The notes under the pieces: model-generated
Databases searched by the model: none
Seen by the model: only the letters and a program-made list of their open reading frames with translations
What the model was told of the DNA's origin: nothing
Position numbers and translations under genes: made by a program
Shown here: positions 1 through 7,800 of the stretch, piece after piece
Numbering within the stretch: position 1 is the stretch's first letter
Layout: each line of letters begins with the position of its first letter
NCBI GenBank assembly: GCA_903934155.1
Contig: CAIZMS010000144.1
Span: 1-33,984 of the forward strand
Origin: an uncultured bacterium
Lineage (GTDB): Bacteria; Verrucomicrobiota; Kiritimatiellia; CAIKKV01; CAITUY01
Direction: 5' to 3'
DNA: 33,984 nucleotides

Positions 1-1
1 G

Positions 2-220
2 CTCGGCCTGGCGGCGCTCCCGCTCTCCTACCTCGTCCAGCCCGCCGACTGGCGGCAGACGCTGGGGCTGGGCGGCTATTGCCTCGACGTTCTCAACGGG
101 TTTGAGGGGGCGACGCATCCCGCGCGGGTCCAGCCGGCCTTCTGGGCGGTGATGGCCGCCTGCCTGCTGATCGGCGCTTTGTTGTGTGCCTGGCGGTGGC
201 GCGGGCCCAAACAACCATAG
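2..220 (+). CDS. C-terminal fragment of a membrane protein
   Basis: The frame is open from base 2 to the TAG at 218-220, giving the last 72 residues of a protein that begins outside the window. The fragment is hydrophobic. It contains a short Leu/Ala-rich stretch at the start and a clear transmembrane helix near the C-terminus (FWAVMAACLLIGALLCAW), followed by a basic tail ending RGPKQP. This suggests an integral membrane protein with a cytoplasmic C-terminus. I do not recognise the family. Its last codons and stop lie in the first copy of a direct repeat that is duplicated inside the next gene's leader, so the two genes are closely linked and perhaps co-transcribed. Confidence 0.6.
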   Translation, partial: LGLAALPLSYLVQPADWRQTLGLGGYCLDVLNGFEGATHPARVQPAFWAVMAACLLIGALLCAWRWRGPKQP

Positions 221-326
221 GACAGGAGACGGGGATGAAGACGGGGATCAAGACGGGGATCAAGACGGGCGTGACTAAAACAACCATAGGACAGGAGACA
301 GGGATGAAGACGGGGATCAAGACGGG
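209..326 (+). repeat. Direct repeat, 49 bp at 69-bp offset, carrying SD and start codon
   Basis: Bases 209-257 and 278-326 match at 48 of 49 positions by hand alignment. Each copy holds the sequence of the last three codons and stop of the upstream gene, an AGGAGA ribosome binding site and an ATG (235 and 304). Within them a 12-bp unit (AAG ACG GGG ATC) is repeated three times in copy 1 and twice in copy 2, counting the degenerate last units (KTGI-KTGI-KTGV against KTGI-KTGV). The offset of 69 bp is 23 codons, so both ATGs are in frame with the glycosidase gene. Confidence 0.9.
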
Positions 327-2799
327 CGTCATCAGCATGATTGCATTGGCCGTGTTTTCCGGTCCGGGCCCGGTGCGGGCGGCGGGCGGGGAGGGTGCGG
401 CGGAACTGGCCTGGGATCCCGCGACCGGGGTCCAGGTCCGCACCCCGAAGGTGCTTGTACGCTGGGATCAAAACGACCAGCTGGCCGCGCCGGTACTGAA
501 GTTCGCCAAGGGCGAAACTCTGCCGCTGAAAAACCCGCATGTGACCCGGCTGGCGGCCCATCACTTGCGCCTGGCCTACGAGGTGGCGACACCGGATGGC
601 GTAGCGCTGAAGGTGACGCGTGAGTTGACGCTGAGCCGCCGCGCGGGTGAGAGCGAACTGGTGGAAGCCTTCGAGCTTTCCCCGGCCAAACCGATCACGA
701 TCGATTTGGAAATCCAGCGTCCCTTCACCATCGCAGACGTCAAGGCCAGCGCGGCCGCGTCGGCGGTCTGTCCGCTGTACAACGGGTGGGCCCGGCCCTC
801 TTCCCTTTCCGGGGCGCCCCTGGCGGTCGAGTACCGGATGGGAAATTTCGACTGCGGGTACAAGCCGGAAGCGGGCGGCTTTTGCTATGACGGCCCTGTC
901 ATACCCTGTAGCCATCCGGCAATGACGCCGCATGTGTCCCGGCTCTCGCTGCCGGTGGTGCAGCTCGATGGGGCGGGGGCCTGGCGCGCGGCGCTGATGA
1001 GCGATTGCCGTTTCAGTTCGCTGTTCAGCATGACCGCCACCAATAACGGGACGGTGCAGGGCGTGGTCCGCTACACCTACGCGGGCGTCAAGGTGCCATT
1101 GGCAGGGATCGAGCGGCGTCACTTCGGATTGTGGCTGGCGCCGCCCCCCGCGCCGGACGAGCCGTTCGGCAAGTCGCTGGATGCCTTTTACCGGCTGATG
1201 CTGCCCGAGGTGCCGCCGGGACCGAAGTGGATCCATGACGTGGCCATGACCTATTACGATTATTTTGAACGGGAAGGCAAAGGCTGGGAGGAGGACATCC
1301 ACGCGCTGGCGCAAATGATCAAGCCGGAGGAGCGGAGCAGGGTGGCGGTCTGCTTTCACGGCTGGTACGAGTCGATCGGCGGGTACAACTACGACGATGC
1401 CACAGGCAAGATGAAGAGCGAGTGGAAGGCAAAAGTCAAGAAACATCCGCTGACGCTGCAGGAGATGAAACGCCGGTTGCGTTTGGCCAAGGATCTCGGC
1501 TTTCGTGTCATACTGTATTTCGCCGATGGCCTGCATCAGGATCCCGGGGCGCCATTTCCGGAGTGCCAGCGTCCCGAGTGGCTGCTCAAGGGCGAAAATG
1601 GTCAACCCGTCGGTGGTTGGGTCGGGCCGGATTGCTGGGCACGCACCCTGGTGCGCAATCCGACGCATCCCGAGGTGGTCCGTTTTTATACTCGCTACAT
1701 GGCGGCCCTGTTGGAGAACTTCAAGGACGAGATCGACGGCTTGGTGTGGGACGAAACCCATCCGATCACGATGGGGATGATCCAGCGTGAGCCCGCCCCG
1801 GCATATTGCGACCGGGCCATGCTGGATTTGGTCGGCTCGTTGCGTCGTCAGGTGCATGCGGTCAGCCCGGAAAAGGTCTTCATGATCGCCGATGCGACGG
1901 GAATGATTGGCTCCATGTCCTACGCGATGGTGGCTGACGGCCAGTTTCAAGACACCGAATGCCGTCCGGACACTTGGTCCTACCAGTTCTTCCCGTGCTG
2001 GCGGAATGTGAATTGGAATTGCTGCTGGGGTTCCATGGGGGGGCTATTGCCCTGGATCCAGTGGAGCGCGGAGAGGCTGGGCGCGCCGGTGGCGATTTCC
2101 GCTTACTGGGGCGGGCCTTCGGTGTTTGACAAGAACCCCCAATACCGCGATGAGATTCTGAGGCTTTTCCGCCAGCATTCGGCGATGAAGCGGGTTCGCT
2201 ACTTCAGCGAGGATCCGGTCAAGATGCAGGCCGACTCCCCTCATCCGCCGGTGCTGCCGAGCGATCCAATCCCCACGCCGGCCGCCGGGGAGTTCAACTG
2301 GACCCGGGCCGGGGCGACGGCGACCGCCTCCTCCGCCTATGACAAGGACGGGGCCCAGTGCGGACCGATGGGGTTGATCGATGGCTTGTATGGCGTCACC
2401 AACTGGTTGAAGGGGCACGGTTGGGCGAGTCAGCAGGATCAAAAGTTGCCGCAGTGGGTCGAGATCAGTTTTCCCCAGCCGCGCACCCTTTCGCGCTTTC
2501 AGGTCTTCAACTATGCGCCCCCCGGCTTCAGCATTTATTACGGGGGGTATACCGTGAGCCAGTACGGCGTGCGTCAATATGACATTGAGGTCTGGGATGA
2601 ATCGGCCCGTGCATGGAAGCGGGTGGTGGAGGAGCGTCTGGGGCGCGTCATGTCAATACGGGTGCATCAATTGGCGCAACCGGTGACCACCAGCAAGTTC
2701 CGCCTGACGGTCCATGCCGCCGGGCCGGATGGGCTGGCGCGCCTCCTGCAAGTGGAAGCCTGGGGTCCGGCCTCGCCGGCTTCGCAGGCGGGGAGGTAG
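304..2799 (+). CDS. Secreted glycosidase-like protein with TIM barrel and F5/8C-type domain
   Basis: The protein has 831 residues from the ATG at 304, which follows AGGAGA by about 7 nt. An equally good in-frame ATG at 235 would add 23 residues. I prefer 304 because it puts a signal peptide at the N-terminus (basic start, hydrophobic ISMIALAVF, then a cleavage region near VRA-AGG). The order seen is an N-terminal beta-rich domain (about 30-290), a putative TIM barrel (about 300-640) and a discoidin/F5/8 type C-like domain (about 665-823, with ATASSAYD, LIDG, WVEISFPQP and ending LLQVEAWGP). Barrel strands include VILYFADG and DGLVWDETHP, with D483 and E484 as candidate catalytic acids. The plan resembles alpha-galactosidase-type clans (GH36/GH27), but I cannot assign a CAZy family. 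The GH97 gene follows after 2 nt, so the pair looks like an operon for exported carbohydrate hydrolysis. Confidence 0.75.
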   Translation: MKTGIKTGVISMIALAVFSGPGPVRAAGGEGAAELAWDPATGVQVRTPKVLVRWDQNDQLAAPVLKFAKGETLPLKNPHVTRLAAHHLRLAYEVATPDGVALKVTRELTLSRRAGESELVEAFELSPAKPITIDLEIQRPFTIADVKASAAASAVCPLYNGWARPSSLSGAPLAVEYRMGNFDCGYKPEAGGFCYDGPVIPCSHPAMTPHVSRLSLPVVQLDGAGAWRAALMSDCRFSSLFSMTATNNGTVQGVVRYTYAGVKVPLAGIERRHFGLWLAPPPAPDEPFGKSLDAFYRLMLPEVPPGPKWIHDVAMTYYDYFEREGKGWEEDIHALAQMIKPEERSRVAVCFHGWYESIGGYNYDDATGKMKSEWKAKVKKHPLTLQEMKRRLRLAKDLGFRVILYFADGLHQDPGAPFPECQRPEWLLKGENGQPVGGWVGPDCWARTLVRNPTHPEVVRFYTRYMAALLENFKDEIDGLVWDETHPITMGMIQREPAPAYCDRAMLDLVGSLRRQVHAVSPEKVFMIADATGMIGSMSYAMVADGQFQDTECRPDTWSYQFFPCWRNVNWNCCWGSMGGLLPWIQWSAERLGAPVAISAYWGGPSVFDKNPQYRDEILRLFRQHSAMKRVRYFSEDPVKMQADSPHPPVLPSDPIPTPAAGEFNWTRAGATATASSAYDKDGAQCGPMGLIDGLYGVTNWLKGHGWASQQDQKLPQWVEISFPQPRTLSRFQVFNYAPPGFSIYYGGYTVSQYGVRQYDIEVWDESARAWKRVVEERLGRVMSIRVHQLAQPVTTSKFRLTVHAAGPDGLARLLQVEAWGPASPASQAGR

Positions 2800-2801
2800 G
2801 C

Positions 2802-4727
2802 ATGAAACGTTTTATCAGGACAAGCATGGTGCTGGGTGTGTTGGTCGGTCTTGCGCTGCCGGGCCGCGGACAGGCGGCGGAGGCGGAGCGCAATGCCTGG
2901 ACCGTGGCCTCGCCGGATGGAGCCGTGGTGGCGCAGGTGAAGGCCTCGGCCGGATGGCAGCTGACGGTGCGCCGGGATACGCATGAAGTGCTTTTGCCTT
3001 CCCCGGTGGGGATTACCCTCAAGCAGGGCGGGGCCATGCCCGGCCCGCTTCAGGTGATCGGCACGAGAAGGACCGTGATTGATGAGACCTACGCGATGCC
3101 GGTGGGGAAACGCAGCCCGTGTCGCAACCATGCCAATGAGTTGACCCTGGATTTTGGCGAAGGCCGCAACGTCAGGTTCAGCCTGATCCTCCGGGCCTAC
3201 AACGAGGGGGTAGCCTACCGTTACCGCATTGAAGGCTCGGGCGAGGAGACGGTAATGGGTGAAGCCTCGGCTTTTCGCATCCCGGCGGATTCGAAGATTT
3301 GGTGTGGCAAGTATGTCAACCATTATCAGGCATTTTACGGCGGGGCCAAGAAGATTGGTGAGCTGACGTATCCCGTGCAGGTTCCGATGTTGTTCCAGTC
3401 GCCGACAGGGTGTTGGGGGTATATCACCGAGGCGGCGGTGGATGGCGCTTATGCCGGCGCCCGGTTGAAGGTTGATGCTGCGGCGGGGCTGGTGAGTCTG
3501 GAGTTGGAAGGGCAGCCCTCGGGGAAGTTGCCGTGGGCAACGCCGTGGCGGGTAATTTTCGCCGTCAGTGACTTGGCCCAGCTCGTCGAGTCCACGCTGG
3601 TGGCCAACCTCAATCCGCCCTGTGCGATTAGCGACACCCGCTGGATCAAGCCCGGCGTGGCCGTCTTTCCGTGGTTGCCCGGCTTGGCGGCAAGTGGGGA
3701 TTTTTGGAATTGCCCCGACTTAAACCGGGCCAGACAGTTCATCGATCTGGCGGCCGAATTGGGCTGGGGCTGGATCGAATTTGATAACGGAATCATCAAG
3801 GTCCGTCCCGGCCATGACGTGGAATGGACAGAGCAACTGGTGGCCTATGCCGCCAGCAAAAATGTGGCCGTCTATGGCTGGGACTGGGTCTCGGAGTTCT
3901 CCGACGCGGGGAAACGGGCCAAGTACCTCGATTGGCTGGTGGCCAAGGGGTACAAGGGGGTCAAGGTCGATTTTCTGGACAGCGATGCGCAGTCGATGTA
4001 CTGCATCCGCGAGGAGATAGCGCGGGACTGTGCTGCTCGCAAGTTGCTCGTGAGCTACCATGGCGACATTACCCCGCGGGGAATGCAGCGCACCTGGCCG
4101 AACATTGCCACCCACGAGGGGGTGTCCGGTGAAGAGGAGTGGGGGTGTGGGCGGCCCATTAGTCCGATTCATAACGTCAATCTCGTCTTTACGCGCAACG
4201 TGCCAGGCTCGATGGACTATACGCCCACCTGCATCGAGTGGGATGGCAAGGGCGTTCGGCAAAGCAGCAACGCCCACGAAATGGCCTTGCCGGTGGTCTT
4301 CGAGTCCGGCTGGACCTCGATGGGGCTCAGCCCCGAAAGCGCGAGGAGTCCCGCCGGCCAAAAGGTCACGGCGTTTCTCAAAAACCTGCCGACGGCCTGG
4401 GATGACACCCGGTTCCTGGGGGGTGCGCCGGATGAGTTCGTGGTCGTGGCCCGGCGCAAGGGAGCGGATTGGTGGATCGCGGGAATCAACGCAGGGACCG
4501 CGCGCACGGTGAGACTACGGCTGGATTTCCTGAAGGCACGGCGGTTCGGGGTGTTGCCGCGCCGTTATGCCGTGCAACTGTATCATGACGACCCCGCCAC
4601 CGTCGGCCAGCCGCCCGTGAAGACGCTGATCAGCGTGACGCCGCTGACGCTGGATCCCCGCCAGCCCCTGGAGGTGGCGCTGGCGGCGAACGGCGGGTTC
4701 GGCCTCGTGGTTCGCGATTCGAGGTAA
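2802..4727 (+). CDS. GH97 family glycosidase (SusB/alpha-galactosidase-like)
   Basis: The protein has 641 residues. The ATG at 2802 lies 2 nt after the previous stop, and GGGAGG overlaps that stop. A signal peptide is visible (MKRFIRTSMVLGVLVGLAL, ending near GQAAEA). The layout matches GH97: an N-terminal beta-supersandwich (about 30-265, opening with SPDGAVVAQV), a catalytic barrel (about 285-560) and a C-terminal beta domain. Barrel marks are GWGWIEFDNG, GVKVDFLDSDAQ with D390 and D393, and THEGVSGEEEW with E439 and E444-E446. In retaining GH97 enzymes the nucleophile is an Asp in the KxDF-type strand, with the acid/base Glu about 55 residues on. D390 and E445 fit that arrangement. The protein is therefore likely a retaining alpha-glycosidase rather than an inverting SusB-type alpha-glucosidase; this rests on remembered family features. 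It is probably periplasmic. Confidence 0.88.
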   Translation: MKRFIRTSMVLGVLVGLALPGRGQAAEAERNAWTVASPDGAVVAQVKASAGWQLTVRRDTHEVLLPSPVGITLKQGGAMPGPLQVIGTRRTVIDETYAMPVGKRSPCRNHANELTLDFGEGRNVRFSLILRAYNEGVAYRYRIEGSGEETVMGEASAFRIPADSKIWCGKYVNHYQAFYGGAKKIGELTYPVQVPMLFQSPTGCWGYITEAAVDGAYAGARLKVDAAAGLVSLELEGQPSGKLPWATPWRVIFAVSDLAQLVESTLVANLNPPCAISDTRWIKPGVAVFPWLPGLAASGDFWNCPDLNRARQFIDLAAELGWGWIEFDNGIIKVRPGHDVEWTEQLVAYAASKNVAVYGWDWVSEFSDAGKRAKYLDWLVAKGYKGVKVDFLDSDAQSMYCIREEIARDCAARKLLVSYHGDITPRGMQRTWPNIATHEGVSGEEEWGCGRPISPIHNVNLVFTRNVPGSMDYTPTCIEWDGKGVRQSSNAHEMALPVVFESGWTSMGLSPESARSPAGQKVTAFLKNLPTAWDDTRFLGGAPDEFVVVARRKGADWWIAGINAGTARTVRLRLDFLKARRFGVLPRRYAVQLYHDDPATVGQPPVKTLISVTPLTLDPRQPLEVALAANGGFGLVVRDSR

Positions 4728-4886
4728 GCCGGTAACCAGCTTCGCAATGGTGTCTTCCCGCCTTCGCGTCCATTCTTCACCGCCGCCCAACATCCCGCCT
4801 TGTTATAACAATCATCGTCGCGAGGGTTTTGGTGCTGCTGGGCGGTTGTGCAACACTGGAGGCACAAGTATGGCGAAAGGTGTGGA
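4728..4886 (+). promoter_or_regulatory. Leader region of the giant surface protein gene
   Basis: This 159-bp gap separates the GH97 gene from the giant protein gene. It holds the perfect palindrome described separately at 4800-4811 and an AAAGG ribosome binding site at 4876-4880, six bases before the ATG at 4887. I see no convincing -35/-10 pair, although the centre of the palindrome reads TATAAC. No terminator hairpin with a T-run is visible after the GH97 stop. Confidence 0.4.
4800..4811. promoter_or_regulatory. Perfect 12-bp palindrome TTGTTATAACAA, putative operator (copy 1)
   Basis: TTGTTATAACAA is its own reverse complement. It lies 75 bp upstream of the ATG at 4887, and the same 12 bases recur at 14527-14538 ahead of the GH31 gene. 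The GT…AC half-sites are of the kind bound by GntR-family repressors, but the regulator is not in the window and this link is an inference. The core TATAAC could double as a -10 element. Confidence 0.5.
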
Positions 4887-7800
4887 ATGAAGTCTACTCT
4901 CATGCTCCGGGATTGCACACAACAACGGAGATGCTCCAGTCCTGAATCCCGATCCGTGGCTTGGCGGGTTTCCGGTCTGGTGCGTCGCCGGAAGGGGTTT
5001 ATCGCATGGGGGATGGTCCTGTTGGCGTGGGCCTCCGTGGCCCAGGCGGGGACGCGTGTTCTGGTTTTGGGGAGGCCGGAAGCTTATCAGAGCGCCAGTG
5101 AGGCGGTGTTTCCCCCCTCGGCGGTCGCCTCGAACCTCTCCGCCATCCTGACAGGGGACAGCACGGTGCCCCAGCCTGTCGAGGTGCGGTGTGTGGATAC
5201 GGCCCATACCAACAGCCTGCTGGACGGGTTCAAGGACTATACCCTGATGAGCTGGTTCTACTGGCCCAATACCCGGACCAACACGCTCGCGTTGCTGCGC
5301 GACAAGTGGGATTACGTGGTGATGATGGATGATCCGTATGTCCTGTCGGCGTTCCCGGAATACTGCCTCGAAGGCGTGCTCGCGATCAGCCGGGAAGCGC
5401 GCAGCGCCGGGAGCCAGCCCATCCTGGTGATGCCCTGGTCAAGCACCAACACACCGCTGGCGACCTTTGGCGAGATGGCCTACCGGGTGGGCGACGGCGC
5501 CGGGATCCCCGTCGCGCCGGCCGGTTACGCATGGAACGCCGTGGGTGAGGCGCTGCGGGATGCGGGAACCCGGCCGACGCCCCGGGGGGCTTACGTGACG
5601 GCGGCAACTGTCTACAGCCGCCTGTTCGATCGTAACGCGACCAATTCGACGTTTGTGCCGGACGGGGCCAGTGTGGCGGACCGTGATGCGCTGGCGAATG
5701 CCGCGTTTGCCACGGTCCGGTCGGAGGCCACGAATTCCCACTATAGCGGGGTCTATCGTGCGCCAACGCATTTCGTCACGCCCGCCAACAAGAAACGGTA
5801 CATTGAAGTGGCGGATTTCAACTCCAGCACGGAATCGGGGATTGCGAACGAATGGGGGGCGGTGTTCAATTCGGCGGGCATCCAGTATTACCGCTATACG
5901 TCCGGCTATCAGAGCTTTCCCATCATCGGCCACGTCATCGATTTTTGCCAGTCACGGTTTTCCCAGCGGACCTTTGGCGCCGATTCCCATTATGGCTGGC
6001 TCGCCGACACCAATTATTGGTCCAACCATGCGGCCTTCGACTACATGGATGATAACGGGGGGAAGACCATGGTTTTTGGCATGGACCGGGTCATGTATCC
6101 GCACCCACGGCCCGAACAGGAAACCGGCGCGGCCTCCCTGCCTGCCGCCTATATGGACCAGGGTGGGTATTTCGTGCCCGTGCGCGTCCTGTGGGCCCGC
6201 ATCCGGACGGCCCATCCGGAGTTCTCCTGGCAACCGGATGGCCACCACATGGATGCGCGATTCAACCGGGGCATTGCGGTCATGATGTACACCCTGCTCA
6301 GCGGGCGGTGCCCGGTTGACGACGAGCCGGCCGACAAGAACTCCGACGCCTGGCAATATTGGTTCTGCAGCAAGACGGGGTACGAGATCGCGGCGCAACA
6401 CGGCACCCTCAATGGCCGTATCGCGGGCTTCAAGATCCGCCCGCGTTCGGCGACGGCGACGAGCGTGACCACGGTTTCCAACGAAACCCTCACGGTGCGG
6501 TTCCTCTATGCGCCCACGGCGACGGTGAGCGTGGCGGTTTCGCTCGACAATACCAACGCCGCCATCATGGATCCCGGGAGCCTGGTCTTCACGCCCGCGA
6601 ATTACGCGACGCCCCAGACCGTGTCGCTCCGGGCGACCCCGGGCGCGAGCACGAGCGAGGTGGTCACGCTCAATTTCGATACCCATTCGGCCGATTCTGT
6701 ATTCGATGGATTGAACGACCAATGGGCCTACACGGTCGTCAGGTCGAGCACCCAGGCGCTCTCGTCCGTCTTCCTGCCCGCGCTCAGCGTGACGCTTGCG
6801 GAAGACACCCCTGCGGCTGTCGCGCTCGGGGTGGCGGGCGCGGGGCCCGGCAACACCGTGGTGGTCGGGCCAACCCATGGCGCGTATTCCCTGACCAATT
6901 CCCTCTATACGCCTTCCACCAACTATTATGGTGCGGACAGTTTTGCCTGTTATGTCAACACGGGCGGGGTCCTGACGGTGCGTTCCGTGGCGCTGACGAT
7001 TACCAACAGTGCCGACGGGGTCGTGTTGACGGCTCCCACGAATGGCGCCGCCTATGCCGCCGTGGCGCAAATCCCGCTCAGGGTGGATGGATACTGGGAC
7101 GGGGGACGGGTCGATTATTACGCCGACGGAACCTTGCTTTTGAGCGCGAGCAATTCGCCCTGGTCCGGGACCTGGACGAATCCGGTCGCGGGCAGTTATG
7201 CGGTCAAGGCGGTTGCCTATGACCCCTCCGGCGTGGCCGTGACCTCGGCGGTGGCGAACCTGGCCGTGACGAACGGGGGCGGGGTCTGGTGGACGACGAA
7301 CTCCGGGTCGTGGGGCGAAGGATCCAACTGGCTGGCGAATGTTGTGCCGGGGAGCACCGACCGGGTCCAGTTTGCCGGGCTTCCGATTTCGGGCGTGGTC
7401 ACGGTGCGGCTGGATGGCGCGCGTTCGGCCAACCGGCTGGTGTTTGGCGGCACCCGTTACACTCAGCCGAACGTGCTGATGGGCTCCGATAGCATTGGGA
7501 CACCGGCGCTGGACCCGTCCGGTCCGCAGCCCGGAAGCTGGGTGGTTTCCGACGGGAGCGCCACCCAGAATGTCATGACCTTGACCGGCTCGGGCGCGAC
7601 CATCGAAGTGCGTGATCTGGGTGCTATGCCCAGTCCCGTTGCTCCTGGCCCCGGCGATTATCTGGTCAGGATGAATGCCTCCATCGAGACCTCCGGCAGT
7701 TTGACGAAGGAGGGACCCGGCGCCCTGCGTTTGGCGGGGACAAACCGGATCGACGGGGGGGTGGTCGTTAATTCAGCCCACAGCGGGGTGATGGTGGAGC

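Noticed and set aside
76..1950. Long open frame on the minus strand (624 codons), and similar ones at 15304-17301, 29767-31803, 23006-25066 and 8289-9893.
   Set aside because: They run opposite well-supported + strand genes, are rich in Arg, His, Pro and Gly, and show no recognisable motifs. This is typical of shadow frames in GC-rich DNA.
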